Shown: positions 51,241 to 60,505 of the stretch, in pieces
How positions within the stretch are numbered: position 1 is the first letter of the stretch
Layout: each line of letters opens with the position of its first letter
Origin: Terriglobia bacterium
Lineage (GTDB): Bacteria; Acidobacteriota; Terriglobia; Bryobacterales; Bryobacteraceae
Reading direction: 5' to 3'
Assembly: GCA_020073305.1 (NCBI GenBank)
Contig: JAIQFK010000030.1
Location: 26,508 to 90,507, forward strand
DNA length: 64,000 nt
Translations under genes and position numbers: made by a program
Notes under the pieces: generated by a model
What the model was told of the DNA's origin: nothing
The model's database searches: none
What the model saw: only the letters and a program-made list of their open reading frames with translations

Positions 51241-52251
51241 CTACGCCGGAACCGGCGCTTCCAGCTTGGCGTACCAGGGCTTGGCGGCCTTGATGGCGTC
51301 GTTGACGGCGTTGATGTTCTTGACGCCCTCGTTCGAGAGCCAGTCTTCCAGGGCTTTCACGCCCTGCTTGGCGTAGATGGGAATGCCTTCCTTCCACGTG
51401 GCGCGGCCGCAGAGCACGCCCGAGAAATCGGTGCCCGATTCCGACGCCATGTGGAGCGACTCGGTGAACTGCGCGTTGCTCACGCCGGCGCTCAGATAGA
51501 TGAACGGCTTGGTGGCGACCGACGCGGCTTTGCGGAAGTGATCCAGCGCTTCGGCGCGCGAGTAAGCCTTCTGGCCCTTGTAGACGCCTGATCCCTCCAC
51601 AAATTCGGCGTTGATGGGCACTTCCACTTTGAGCACGTCAATGTAATATTGCGGCTTCGAAAACTCCTGCATGCTCTTGGTCACGATTTCCGGTTTGCGC
51701 TTGGCGTACTCCAGGCCCTTTTCGTCACCGCCCTGCGGATCATAGCCGACGAATTCGGCGAAGAACGGAATGTCGTTGGCGACACACTCGGCGCCAATGC
51801 GTTCGATGAAGGCATGCTTGATGTCGTTGACCTTGGGATCTTCGAACGGAGTGTAATAAATGAGGATCTTGACTGCGTCGGCGCCCCAGTCGACAATGCG
51901 CTTGGCGGAAACGTGAGGCAATAGGTCCGGCAGGCGTCCCGGCTGTGTGTTGTCGTAGCCGCTGGCCTCGTACGCCAGAAGCAGGCCGGCATTCTTGGCG
52001 CGCGCTTTGGCGGCGGGCAGGCCCCACTCGGGATCCAGCAGAATGGCGCTGGCATGGGGCGTCAGAACCTTGCTGACCGCCACCTTGAATTCGCTCATCA
52101 TTTCATCCGTGACCTGCTTCTTGTCGATTCCTTTTCCAGCCGCGAGCGACTTTTGCAGGCTCCCACGCTGATCCATGGCGGCCGCAGCAATCACACCGGC
52201 TTTATTGGCGAGCGCCTTCATGCGCCGCGATTTACCTTCTGACAGTCTCAT
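51241..52251 (-). CDS. tagatose-1,6-bisphosphate aldolase-like (LacD family)
   Basis: The 336-residue TIM-barrel protein starts at the ATG 52251 behind an AGGAG ribosome-binding site. LacD-type blocks are GVIAAAAMDQRGSL, ASAILLDPEWGLPA, ADAVKILIYYTPFEDP (the Lys here is the candidate Schiff base), IPFFAEFVGYD and FIYLSAGVSN. LacD cleaves tagatose-1,6-bisphosphate to DHAP and glyceraldehyde-3-phosphate. Relatives also act on fructose-1,6-bisphosphate or sulfofructose phosphate. No tagatose pathway genes are adjacent, so the substrate is open. It follows ribF at 11 bp on the same strand. Confidence 0.85.
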   Translation of the reverse strand: MRLSEGKSRRMKALANKAGVIAAAAMDQRGSLQKSLAAGKGIDKKQVTDEMMSEFKVAVSKVLTPHASAILLDPEWGLPAAKARAKNAGLLLAYEASGYDNTQPGRLPDLLPHVSAKRIVDWGADAVKILIYYTPFEDPKVNDIKHAFIERIGAECVANDIPFFAEFVGYDPQGGDEKGLEYAKRKPEIVTKSMQEFSKPQYYIDVLKVEVPINAEFVEGSGVYKGQKAYSRAEALDHFRKAASVATKPFIYLSAGVSNAQFTESLHMASESGTDFSGVLCGRATWKEGIPIYAKQGVKALEDWLSNEGVKNINAVNDAIKAAKPWYAKLEAPVPA

Positions 52252-52262
52252 TTGAGTTCTCC

Positions 52263-53246
52263 TTAGATGTATTCCAGAACTGATGGTCGCTTCCACTTAT
52301 TGAACCGCCGGAAATAGGCCCGGGCGCGCCCGGCGTCCTTCAGGATTTGTGTCTTCAAAGCGTCCGGATTCTCGAACTTTCGTTCCTCACGGAGCCGCCA
52401 GAGAAACTCGACGCGGATCACGCGCGGCGTTTCGCCGGCGAGCGGATCAAGCAGAAACGTTTCGATCGATAGTTGGTGGCTCCCCCCGAACGTGGGCCGG
52501 TAGCCGATGTTCGTGACCGATTCCCAACTACGATTGTCCTCCAAATCGGTGGTGCGCGTCACGTACACCCCGCGCTTGGGCAGAACTTCGGATTGCGCCG
52601 CCAGGTTCAGGGTGGGCACGGTCTTCTGCTTGCCCACGCCGTGGCCGGCCACCACTTCGCCCTCGAGGGCATAGGGCCGCATCAAGAAGCGAGCGGCGCG
52701 CGCGACGGCTCCAGACTCGACGAGATGGCGCAGGGCGCTGCTAGAGACCGCGATTCCACGGCACGATACCGCCGGTACGATTTCGGTGGTGAATCCCAAA
52801 CGCTGGCCCAGACTTTCCAACAGCCGCGTGTCGCCGGCCTTCTTATGCCCGAAGCGGAAATTCTCGCCCACCACCACCGCGCGCGCCCCGAGCTTTTGGA
52901 CCAGGATGTGTTCGACGAACTCTTCGGGCGAGAGCCGAGCGACCTCCGCGGTGAAAGGGAGGATCAGGACCTGCTGAACGCCTTCCTGGCCCATCAGAGC
53001 GCAGCGCTGCTCGGGCAGGGTCATGAGCTTGGGCGCGCGAGCGGGCGCGACCACTTTGGTGGGATGAGGGTCGAAGGTCAACACGGCGGTCTGCCAGCCG
53101 TGAGATTCGGCGATCTGGCGCACGCGCCGGAGAATGCGGCGGTGACCGGCGTGCACCCCATCGAAGTTGCCGATGGTGAGAGCGGATGGGCCGAAGTCGG
53201 GAGGCACCTGGTCGAGGCCGCGGAAAACGCGGCACGGCGCGCTCAT
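52263..53246 (-). CDS. ribF: bifunctional riboflavin kinase / FAD synthetase
   Basis: The 327-residue protein joins an N-terminal nucleotidyltransferase domain with a C-terminal riboflavin kinase domain. The first has TIGNFDGVHAGHRRIL, TFDPHPTKVV and GENFRFGHKKAGDTRLL; the second begins near residue 185, with GHGVGKQKTVPTLNL (PT-x-N motif), NIGYRPTFGG and IRVEFLWRLREERKF. It converts riboflavin to FMN and FAD in the cytoplasm. Its ATG directly follows the TAG of the upstream MBL-fold gene, so the genes from 54374 down to 51241 are likely one operon. Confidence 0.95.
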   Translation of the reverse strand: MSAPCRVFRGLDQVPPDFGPSALTIGNFDGVHAGHRRILRRVRQIAESHGWQTAVLTFDPHPTKVVAPARAPKLMTLPEQRCALMGQEGVQQVLILPFTAEVARLSPEEFVEHILVQKLGARAVVVGENFRFGHKKAGDTRLLESLGQRLGFTTEIVPAVSCRGIAVSSSALRHLVESGAVARAARFLMRPYALEGEVVAGHGVGKQKTVPTLNLAAQSEVLPKRGVYVTRTTDLEDNRSWESVTNIGYRPTFGGSHQLSIETFLLDPLAGETPRVIRVEFLWRLREERKFENPDALKTQILKDAGRARAYFRRFNKWKRPSVLEYI

Positions 53247-54035
53247 CTAACCGGCGTCCTCCACGGTGATCTCCAGGCCATCGTAGGCCAGCCGTATGTG
53301 CGGAGGCAGCGCGCTTTCTGTCTCGTCGTGCGACAGATCGTGGGAGATATGAGTGAAGAAAGCCCGGCGGGGCGCGAGCTGCTCGACGGTCCGGATCGAG
53401 CGCTCGACGGTGGAATGAGTGGGATGCGGCTTGTGCCGCAGGGCGTCCAGGAACAGGACATCCAGGCCGCGCAACTGCTCCATGGATTCCGTGGGGATGT
53501 CGCTGTGATCGGTGAGATAAGCGGCGCTACCGAAGCGAAAGCCGAAGATGGAGGAGCGGCCGTGCAGCAGCCGGATGGGCACGAATTCCCGGCCGAAGAG
53601 TTCAAACGGGCCGTCGAGCGTGTGGGTTTCCAGTTGGGGCACGGATGATTGCCGCGCCTCACAATGAAAGATATAAGGGAAGCAGCGCTGGATGGCGGTC
53701 AATGTTTCGGCGTCAGCGAAGATGGGAATGTGGGCACCTTGCCGGAAATTAAAAGGGCGCACGTCGTCGAGCCCCATCATGTGGTCGGCGTGGGCATGCG
53801 TGAACACCACGGCATCCAGGCGGTCGAGTTTGGCGCGCAGCACCTGGGTGCGGAAATCGGGCGTGGTGTCGATCACCACGTTGTAGCCGCCGTAGGCGAG
53901 CAGCACCGAGGGCCGCAGGCGGTTATCACGGGGATCAGAAGACCGGCAGACGCTGCAGTGGCAGCCGGGCGTGGGAACGCCCACGCTGGTGCCAGAGCCC
54001 AGCACCGTAATCTTCAATGGGCCCGGCACGCCCAT
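53247..54035 (-). CDS. MBL-fold metallohydrolase (PhnP-like)
   Basis: The 262-residue protein shows LGSGTSVGVPTPGCHCSVC at the start, the metal motif FTHAHADHMMGLDDVRPFN, HGRSSIFGFRFGSAAYLTD and FFTHISHDLSH. The organisation is that of the PhnP / phosphoribosyl-cyclic-phosphate phosphodiesterase-like group, including the Cys-x-Cys-x2-Cys cluster that binds a structural zinc in PhnP. Function in the absence of phn genes is uncertain; hydrolysis of a cyclic phosphodiester is the best guess. The gene abuts both neighbours without spacer. Confidence 0.85.
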   Translation of the reverse strand: MGVPGPLKITVLGSGTSVGVPTPGCHCSVCRSSDPRDNRLRPSVLLAYGGYNVVIDTTPDFRTQVLRAKLDRLDAVVFTHAHADHMMGLDDVRPFNFRQGAHIPIFADAETLTAIQRCFPYIFHCEARQSSVPQLETHTLDGPFELFGREFVPIRLLHGRSSIFGFRFGSAAYLTDHSDIPTESMEQLRGLDVLFLDALRHKPHPTHSTVERSIRTVEQLAPRRAFFTHISHDLSHDETESALPPHIRLAYDGLEITVEDAG

Positions 54036-54374
54036 TCAGCTTTTCTTGCTTTCTTCGAGCGCCTGCACGTAGCGGAAGCGCAATTCCGTCAGTGAATTCT
54101 CCAGAAGGCGCTGTTCGTCGAGCGTGAGGTTCCCCTTGGTCTTATCGTGCAGCACCCCGAGCAGGTCGATGCTGTGTCGCGCCAGATCGAGATCCGGCTT
54201 CGGCCTGTCTTTCTCGTCGCCGAAGTGGATCAGACCGAGTTGCAGCTCCGCCTGGGTGCGCAGAGAGAGCATGAGGAACTCGAGTGTGGCCAGCGGCAGG
54301 GGCATGCTCTGTTCGGCGGACGGCTCGCCTGCTTCCGCCTGCGGTCCCGAAAGCGGATTCTCGGTCTCGCTCAT
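54036..54374 (-). CDS. DUF1844 family protein
   Basis: A 112-residue acidic protein. The core LATLEFLMLSLRTQAELQLGLI, followed by DLDLARHSIDLLGVLHDKTKGNLTLDEQRLLENSLTELRFRYV, matches the DUF1844 family, a widespread small alpha-helical protein of unknown function. The first 25 residues are low-complexity. It is the first gene of the compact minus-strand run with the MBL-fold gene, ribF and the aldolase. Confidence 0.85.
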   Translation of the reverse strand: MSETENPLSGPQAEAGEPSAEQSMPLPLATLEFLMLSLRTQAELQLGLIHFGDEKDRPKPDLDLARHSIDLLGVLHDKTKGNLTLDEQRLLENSLTELRFRYVQALEESKKS

Positions 54375-54534
54375 GCTGTCCCTGACATTTTATCAGCATC
54401 CGTACAGTTCGCCTCGTTGCTCATCAACAGGCATGTGAGGATTCCACCATAGCCTGAAGCCGTGCCGGCCGGCTCGAGGTATGGGAGTCTTGCCGGTGTA
54501 TACTTATTGACCCGTGGTAACGGAGGCTAGTTCA

Positions 54535-55254
54535 ATGTCTCTACAAAAACGAGCAATAGCGGAGTTTGTCGGTACGTTTTGGCTGGTATTCGGCGGGTGC
54601 GGCAGCGCCGTTCTGGCGGCTGCATTTCCGGGTGTCGGCATTGGTTTTTTGGGCGTGGCTTGCGCATTCGGCTTAACGGTACTCACGATGGCATATGCGA
54701 TCGGCCACATCTCCGGGTGTCATTTGAATCCGGCGGTGTCTGTGGGCCTGGCGGTGGGGAAGCGCTTCCCGGCATCGGAGCTGCCCGCCTACATCGTCGC
54801 GCAGGTAATCGGGGCGGTGGTCGCCGCGAGCACTCTGTACGTGATCGCGAGCGGCAAGGCGGGATTTGATCTGTCTGGCGGATTCGCATCGAACGGATAC
54901 GCGGAACACTCGCCGGGCGGATACTCGCTGGTGGCATGCCTGACCGCCGAAGTCGTGCTGACGTTCATGTTTCTCATCATCATTCTCGGCGCGACGGATC
55001 GCCGCGCGCCGCAAGGCTTCGCGCCCATCGCCATCGGGCTGGGGTTGACGCTGATTCACCTGATCGGCATTCCGGTGACGAACCTGTCGGTGAATCCCGC
55101 GCGGAGCACGGGTCCGGCCCTATTCGTCGGGGGTTGGGCGATCCAGCAACTTTGGCTGTTCTGGGTGGCGCCGCTGGCCGGAGCGGCTATTGCAGGCGTG
55201 GCGTACGGCGCGCTCGCCGGCGAGGCGGAGAAGGCAAGGGCAGCGGGGGCGTGA
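54535..55254 (+). CDS. aqpZ: aquaporin Z-like water channel
   Basis: The 239-residue protein has six transmembrane helices and both aquaporin signatures: HLNPAVS after helix 2 and VNPARS after helix 5. The selectivity region fits a water channel ([26 protein letters not shown]). It provides rapid osmotic water flow across the inner membrane. The ATG at 54535 has a GGAGG ribosome-binding site 8 nt upstream. Confidence 0.95.
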   Translation: MSLQKRAIAEFVGTFWLVFGGCGSAVLAAAFPGVGIGFLGVACAFGLTVLTMAYAIGHISGCHLNPAVSVGLAVGKRFPASELPAYIVAQVIGAVVAASTLYVIASGKAGFDLSGGFASNGYAEHSPGGYSLVACLTAEVVLTFMFLIIILGATDRRAPQGFAPIAIGLGLTLIHLIGIPVTNLSVNPARSTGPALFVGGWAIQQLWLFWVAPLAGAAIAGVAYGALAGEAEKARAAGA

Positions 55255-55390
55255 AGTTCGGTAGCGGGTAGCTCTTGTCTTAAGCGTCTGCTTGGAGACT
55301 CGGCCGAGCAACCGCTTCCTTCGGTCGCGGCTCAGTTAGCAGGCCCCAGAAGTTGCCGGCGCGTCTCGCGGCGCGATAGGCTTGCCAGAC

Positions 55391-56701
55391 ATGCTCAACG
55401 CGGAACTGCCACGCAAGCTGGGATTGATCGACGCCACGGCCATTGTGGTGGGGACCGTCATCGGTTCGGCGATTTTTCTGGTCCCCAACACCGTGGCGCG
55501 CAATCTGCCGTCGGTTCCCATGATTTTTCTCGTGTGGAGCGTGACCGGGCTGTTGTCTTTTTTCGGCGCGCTGGCCTATGCCGAGCTGGGCGCGATGATG
55601 CCGGACACGGGTGGCCAGTACGTCTACTTGCGTGAGGCTTACGGCCCGCTGGGCGGGTTCCTCAGCGGGTGGGCGAGCTTTCTGGTGATGCAATCGGGCG
55701 CGATTGCCACCCTCGCTGCGGGGTTTTCCATCTATCTTTCCTATTTCATCCCGCTCAGTCCTCTGGCCGCGAAAATGGCCAGCGTGGCGCTCATTGCCGT
55801 GCTCACGATCGTAAACTATCGCGGCGTGCGGCTGGGAGCAGCGGTGCAGCGGACCTTCACTTTTCTGAAGCTGGCCGGGCTCGCGATCATCGTGATCAGC
55901 GCGTTTCTTGTCCCGCGGCATGTTGAGGCTGGGCCCGCGGCGGTTCCCGGCGAATTCTCCTGGGCGCATTTCGGCGTGGCCATGATTGCCTGCCTCTGGG
56001 CATACGAAGGATGGAACTGCGTCAGCTTCGTGGCGGGCGAGGTGAAGCGGCCGGAGCGGAACCTGCTGCTCGCGCTGGGGCTGGGGACGGCGGCGCTCAT
56101 TGCGATTTACCTGACCGCGAATGTGGCGTACCTGCGCGTCCTGTCGGTGCCCGCTATCGCGGCGACCGACCGGGTGGCGGCGCGGAGCGCGGAAATCACT
56201 CTGGGTTCGCTCGGCGGCACGTTGGTTTCGCTCACGGTCCTGCTTTCGATTACCGGGGCATGCAACGGATCGGTCCTCACGTTCGCCCGGATCTACTTCG
56301 CCCAGGCAAGGGACGGGCTTTTCTTCCGGTCCGTGGGCAGCGTTCACCCACGATTCGAAACGCCGCACGTTGCGATTGCCGTGCAAGGGGTGTGGGCCGC
56401 GGTGCTGGCGATCAGCGGGTCTTACGAACTGCTGTTTTCGTACGTGATTTTCGCGGCGTGGATCTTCTACGGGATGGCGGTGCTGGGCGTGGTGGTGCTG
56501 CGCTACAAAGCGCCGGGCCTGCCGCGGCCTTACAAAATGTGGGGTTACCCGGTGACGCCCGTTGCCTTTGCCGCCGTCTCCTTCTGGTTCGTGATCAATA
56601 CCATCGTCACTACGCCGAAGTCTTCGCTGATCGGACTGGCCATAGTTGCCGCCGGTATCCCGGTGTACTACATTTGGCGGAAGACAACGTCTCAAATCTA
56701 G
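55391..56701 (+). CDS. APC-superfamily amino acid permease
   Basis: The 436-residue protein has twelve hydrophobic helices in the LeuT-fold order. Helix 1 carries the substrate-loop motif VVGTVIGSAIF, and helix 6 lies near IACLWAYEGWNCVSF. The pattern is closest to the L-type/LAT-like amino-acid exchangers (YAELGAMMPDTGGQYVYLREAYGP). Cargo cannot be told from sequence. The S9 peptidase follows 3 bp later in the same direction; peptide hydrolysis and amino-acid transport may thus be linked. A TTG at 55382 is an alternative start. Confidence 0.9.
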   Translation: MLNAELPRKLGLIDATAIVVGTVIGSAIFLVPNTVARNLPSVPMIFLVWSVTGLLSFFGALAYAELGAMMPDTGGQYVYLREAYGPLGGFLSGWASFLVMQSGAIATLAAGFSIYLSYFIPLSPLAAKMASVALIAVLTIVNYRGVRLGAAVQRTFTFLKLAGLAIIVISAFLVPRHVEAGPAAVPGEFSWAHFGVAMIACLWAYEGWNCVSFVAGEVKRPERNLLLALGLGTAALIAIYLTANVAYLRVLSVPAIAATDRVAARSAEITLGSLGGTLVSLTVLLSITGACNGSVLTFARIYFAQARDGLFFRSVGSVHPRFETPHVAIAVQGVWAAVLAISGSYELLFSYVIFAAWIFYGMAVLGVVVLRYKAPGLPRPYKMWGYPVTPVAFAAVSFWFVINTIVTTPKSSLIGLAIVAAGIPVYYIWRKTTSQI

Positions 56702-56704
56702 CGT

Positions 56705-58768
56705 ATGTTCAGACCACATTTTGTTCTACTGGCGATGGCGGCCGCGTTCGCGGCGCCACTCACGACCTCGGTTCCAACGACGCGCACCGACGATGTCGCG
56801 GAGACGATCCACGGCGTCACGATCCACGATCCTTATCGCTGGCTTGAAGACCAGCAAAGTCCGGAAACACGGGCGTGGATCGACGCACAGAATGTGTACA
56901 CGCGGTCGGTGCTGGATCCGTTGCCAGGGCGCGCGGCGATCAGCAAGCGGCTCGAGGAATTGCTGAAGACGGACCGCTTTGGCACGCCGGTGGTGCGGAA
57001 TGGCCGCTATTTTTTTGCCCGCCGTCTCGCGGACGAAAATCAGTTCACGATCTGCCGCCGAAACGGGCTGCACGGCTCCGACGAGGTGTTGATTGATCCC
57101 AACAAATCGAGCGGCGATCAGACCACATCGGTGAACATGGTGGAGGTCTCCGAGGACGGCAAGTGGCTCTTATACGAAACGCGGCAGGGCGGGGAGGACG
57201 AGGTGACGGTAACCATCCTTGATCTCGGCGCCAATAAAGAAGTGGATCGCCTGCCGCGCGCCCGTTACTCGAGCATTCGGCTCACGCCCGACAAGCACGA
57301 TGTGTATTACTCCAAGCGGCTGGCGGAGGGATCGCGCATCTATCGCCACGGGGTAGGCAAGGACGCGGCGTCCGATGAAGAGATTTTCGGCAAAGGCACG
57401 GGTCCCGAGGAATTTGTAGATGCTGATCTTTCCCGCGACGGGCGATATCTGGGGCTCGACATCAGCCACGGGTGGGGTAAGAAGACCGAGGTTTATTTTA
57501 AGGATCTGAAATTGAATGGCCCGATTGTGACGGTGGTCAACGACGTTGACGCCGAGTTTGACAGCGAATTCGCCGGCGATCGCATGTTTGTAAGAACCAA
57601 CTGGAACGCGCCCAACGGTCGTATTTTCGCGATCGATTTGGCGAAACCGGCGCGAGCCAACTGGCACGACGTGGTGACGGAGGGCAAGTGGGTCATCGAG
57701 AGCTTTTCGGTGACGGGCGGCCGGCTGGCAGTGAACTATCTGGAAAACGTGAATTCGCGGGTGGAGATCCTGGATACGAAGGGCGAGCACATCCGCAACA
57801 TTGCTTTCCCGTCGCTGGGAACCGTGACCGCAGTCGCGGGACGTTGGGACAGCAACGAGGCGTTCTATACCTTCACTTCGTTTGCGCAGCCGCCTACGAT
57901 TTATCGCTACGACGTCGCGAAGGGCGATCAGGAAGTGTGGGCGCAGGTGAAGGCGCCCATCGATCCGGCGCAGTTTCAGGTTCGGCAGGTGTGGTACCCG
58001 TCGAAAGACAAAACGCGTGTGCCTATGTTTCTGGTCTATAAGAAAGGACTGAAGCTCGACGGCAAACGGCCCACTTTGCTTTCCGGCTACGGCGGATTTC
58101 TCGTCAGCGAGACGCCCGCTTTTCGAACCGATGCCGTGATCTTCGCCGAGCACGGCGGCATCTTTGCTTTGGCCAACTTGCGAGGCGGGGGCGAGTTCGG
58201 AGAAAAATGGCACCGCGCCGGCACGCTCGAGAACAAGCAGAATGTCTTCGATGATTTCACTTCCGCGGCCGAATGGCTCATCGAGAACGGCTATACGCAG
58301 CCCGCGCATCTGGCGATCGAGGGCGGCTCGAACGGCGGCCTGCTGGTGGGCGCTGCGATGACCGAACGCCCGGACCTGTTTCGGGCGGTAGTCTGCGACT
58401 ATCCTCTGCTCGACATGATCCGGTTTCAAAAGTTTCTGCTAGGCAAGCTATGGGTCTCCGAATACGGATCTTCGGACGATGCGAAGCAGTTCGAGGCGCT
58501 CTACAAATACTCGCCCTATCATCACGTGAAGCAGGGCGAGAAATATCCCGCGGTGCTGTTCGTCACGGGGGATTCGGACACTCGCGTGGCTCCGCTGCAC
58601 GCGCGTAAGATGGCGGCGCTCATGCAGGCTGCAACAGGCTCAGACCGTCCGGTGCTGCTGCGCTATGACACCAAGGCGGGCCATTCGGCCGGGCTGCCCG
58701 TGAGCAAGCAGGTGGAGGAGTGGACGGATGTGCTGAGCTTCGTGCTGGCGCAGGTGGGCGCGGGTTGA
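56705..58768 (+). CDS. prolyl oligopeptidase-family (S9A) serine peptidase
   Basis: The 687-residue protein starts with a short signal (MFRPHFVLLAMAAAFAAPL), then the S9A start DPYRWLEDQQSPETRAWIDAQN. A seven-bladed propeller (about 80-400) gates a C-terminal alpha/beta-hydrolase with Ser542 in GGSNGG and His660 in KAGHSAG. The remaining Asp lies in TGDSDTRVAP. Other landmarks are GYGGFLVSETPAF and ANLRGGGEFGEKWHRAG. It cleaves short proline-containing peptides, here probably in the periplasm. It lies 3 bp behind the permease and convergent with cdsA. Confidence 0.95.
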   Translation: MFRPHFVLLAMAAAFAAPLTTSVPTTRTDDVAETIHGVTIHDPYRWLEDQQSPETRAWIDAQNVYTRSVLDPLPGRAAISKRLEELLKTDRFGTPVVRNGRYFFARRLADENQFTICRRNGLHGSDEVLIDPNKSSGDQTTSVNMVEVSEDGKWLLYETRQGGEDEVTVTILDLGANKEVDRLPRARYSSIRLTPDKHDVYYSKRLAEGSRIYRHGVGKDAASDEEIFGKGTGPEEFVDADLSRDGRYLGLDISHGWGKKTEVYFKDLKLNGPIVTVVNDVDAEFDSEFAGDRMFVRTNWNAPNGRIFAIDLAKPARANWHDVVTEGKWVIESFSVTGGRLAVNYLENVNSRVEILDTKGEHIRNIAFPSLGTVTAVAGRWDSNEAFYTFTSFAQPPTIYRYDVAKGDQEVWAQVKAPIDPAQFQVRQVWYPSKDKTRVPMFLVYKKGLKLDGKRPTLLSGYGGFLVSETPAFRTDAVIFAEHGGIFALANLRGGGEFGEKWHRAGTLENKQNVFDDFTSAAEWLIENGYTQPAHLAIEGGSNGGLLVGAAMTERPDLFRAVVCDYPLLDMIRFQKFLLGKLWVSEYGSSDDAKQFEALYKYSPYHHVKQGEKYPAVLFVTGDSDTRVAPLHARKMAALMQAATGSDRPVLLRYDTKAGHSAGLPVSKQVEEWTDVLSFVLAQVGAG

Positions 58769-58776
58769 GGCGGTTC

Positions 58777-59550
58777 TCACCGCATGCCGCTCATATACAG
58801 CTTCAGGTAAAGTACCGGCAGCGCGAACAAACTGCTGTCCACGCGGTCGAGCAGGCCGCCGTGTCCGGGCAACAGGGAACTGCTGTCCTTGACGCTGGCG
58901 CCGCGTTTCAATGCAGACTCGGCCAGGTCGCCGGCCTGCCCCGCGACGTTCACCGTCACCGACAGCAGGCCTGCTTCGAGCAGCGACACCGCGGGCAGTG
59001 CGCGGTTCAAATAGACCACTCCGAAGAGAACCGAGCCGGCAATCGAAGCCACCGTTCCTTCCCAGGTCTTGTTCGGACTGATCCGGGGCGCGAGCGGGTG
59101 GCGGCCGAGACTCTTGCCCACGTAATAGGCGCAGGCGTCGCCCACCCAGTTCAGGATGAGGCCGTAGGCCAGCCAGTGCGGGCTTTCAGCGCGCAGCAGA
59201 ATGGCGAACTTCCACGAGCCGAAAATGTAGAGGATGCCGAAAAGCAGGAAGGCCGCGTTCGGCAGAGTTTTGGTCAATTCCCCGCGCAAGGCGAGTACGA
59301 GCGCGATGAACGCCAGGAACGTGAAGACCAGGGTGGCGTCTGGCGGCCGCATAGCCAGCACCAACAGCCCCGCGGCGTAACCAACGGGTCCGGGTTTGGC
59401 GATGCCGTAGCCGGCGGCAATGCCGGCATATTCGGAATAGCAGATGAGAGCGACCAGCGCGGTCACGGCAAAAAGCAGCCAGAACGGACCGAGGTAAACG
59501 ACGTAGAGGACGGAGGGGATGAGGAGGGAAGCCGTCAGCAGGCGCTTCAT
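58777..59550 (-). CDS. cdsA: phosphatidate cytidylyltransferase
   Basis: The 257-residue polytopic membrane protein carries the family signature near the C-terminus (KRGASVKDSSSLLPGHGGLLDRVDS) and ISPNKTWEG before it. It makes CDP-diacylglycerol from phosphatidate and CTP, the branch point of phospholipid synthesis. Its start overlaps the end of uppS by 4 bp (ATGA), the common uppS-cdsA pair of bacterial lipid operons. The usual downstream dxr/rseP genes are absent here because the next gene is convergent. Confidence 0.95.
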   Translation of the reverse strand: MKRLLTASLLIPSVLYVVYLGPFWLLFAVTALVALICYSEYAGIAAGYGIAKPGPVGYAAGLLVLAMRPPDATLVFTFLAFIALVLALRGELTKTLPNAAFLLFGILYIFGSWKFAILLRAESPHWLAYGLILNWVGDACAYYVGKSLGRHPLAPRISPNKTWEGTVASIAGSVLFGVVYLNRALPAVSLLEAGLLSVTVNVAGQAGDLAESALKRGASVKDSSSLLPGHGGLLDRVDSSLFALPVLYLKLYMSGMR

Positions 59551-60380
59551 TGCGGGGAAGCGATCACTTCGATCAGTTGTTCCTCTGTGCTCCTGCCGTG
59601 CCAGCCGTTACTCAGGCCTCCGTAGCGCCGGTCCCGCTTTTGATAATCCAGGATGGCCTTCAACAGCTCTGCGCGGTTGAAATCGGGCCAGAGCGTGTCG
59701 GTCACGTACAATTCGGAATACGCAATCTGCCACAACAGAAAGTTGCTGATGCGCATTTCGCCGGACGTACGGATGAGCAGATCGGGGTCAGGTGAAGGCG
59801 CCGTGTAGAGATTCGAAGCCAGCAGTTGCTCGTCGATGTGCAGCGCATCGAGCCGGCCCTGGCGGCGGGCATTCTCGATGATGGAGTTCACGGCATCCAG
59901 AATCTCGGAGCGCCCGCTGTAATTGATGGCCAGGTTCACCAGCAGGCGGCGATTCCGCGAGGTGGCTTCCACTACCGATTCCAGTTCGCGGCGCACGGGA
60001 GCGGGCAGTGCGTCCAACCGCCCAATGGCCTGCAGGCGAATGCCGTTCCTTTGCAGGTCGGGCAGCTCTTTCTTCAGGTAGTAGCGTAACAACCGCCAAA
60101 GGGTTTCAACCTCGGCGCGCGGGCGCTTCCAGTTTTCCTCGGAGAACGCGTAGAGTGTCAGGACCTTGACTCCCAAACGCGCGCAGGTTTCCACGGTGTT
60201 GCGCACCGGCCCCACGCCGGCACGGTGGCCCGCCACCCGTGGCAGGCTGCGTCGGTTCGCCCAGCGGCCGTTGCCGTCCATGATGATGGCGATGTGTGCG
60301 GGCAAGCGGGTGGGGTCGATGGCGTTGGCCCACTCCAGATCCGGGTCACCGGGCTGGAGCGTTTCCAGCAAATCTTTCAT
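59547..60380 (-). CDS. uppS: isoprenyl transferase (undecaprenyl diphosphate synthase)
   Basis: The 277-residue cis-prenyltransferase has HIAIIMDGNGRWANRRSLPRVAGHRAG with the catalytic Asp in MDGNGRWA (about residues 32-45), LTLYAFSEENWKRP and DLLIRTSGEMRISNFLLWQIAYSELY. It builds the C55 lipid carrier for peptidoglycan and surface polysaccharides. cdsA overlaps its 3' end by 4 bp. It is divergent from the O-antigen-ligase-like gene, with a promoter-like sequence between. Confidence 0.96.
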   Translation of the reverse strand: MKDLLETLQPGDPDLEWANAIDPTRLPAHIAIIMDGNGRWANRRSLPRVAGHRAGVGPVRNTVETCARLGVKVLTLYAFSEENWKRPRAEVETLWRLLRYYLKKELPDLQRNGIRLQAIGRLDALPAPVRRELESVVEATSRNRRLLVNLAINYSGRSEILDAVNSIIENARRQGRLDALHIDEQLLASNLYTAPSPDPDLLIRTSGEMRISNFLLWQIAYSELYVTDTLWPDFNRAELLKAILDYQKRDRRYGGLSNGWHGRSTEEQLIEVIASPQ

Positions 60381-60452
60381 GAGGGTAGTCTCATATGGTA
60401 CACCGCGGTTGCAAAGGGCTGCTACAGTAGATTTGTCGAGTCGCGGTCCTCT

Positions 60453-60481
60453 CTGACAATCTTAAAGTATTCTGGCATACT
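60453..60481 (+). promoter_or_regulatory. sigma-70-like promoter of the O-antigen-ligase-like gene
   Basis: CTGACA (60453-60458) and CATACT (60476-60481) are separated by 17 bp. A start site near 60488 leaves an 18-nt leader before the ATG at 60506. Confidence 0.5.
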
Positions 60482-60505
60482 AAGCACTTTGTCTCAACGA
60501 CTGGA

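Noticed and set aside
55280..56719. Long minus-strand open frame across the amino-acid permease gene
   Set aside because: The translation is Arg/His/Gln-rich and antisense to a twelve-helix transporter; it is a shadow frame.
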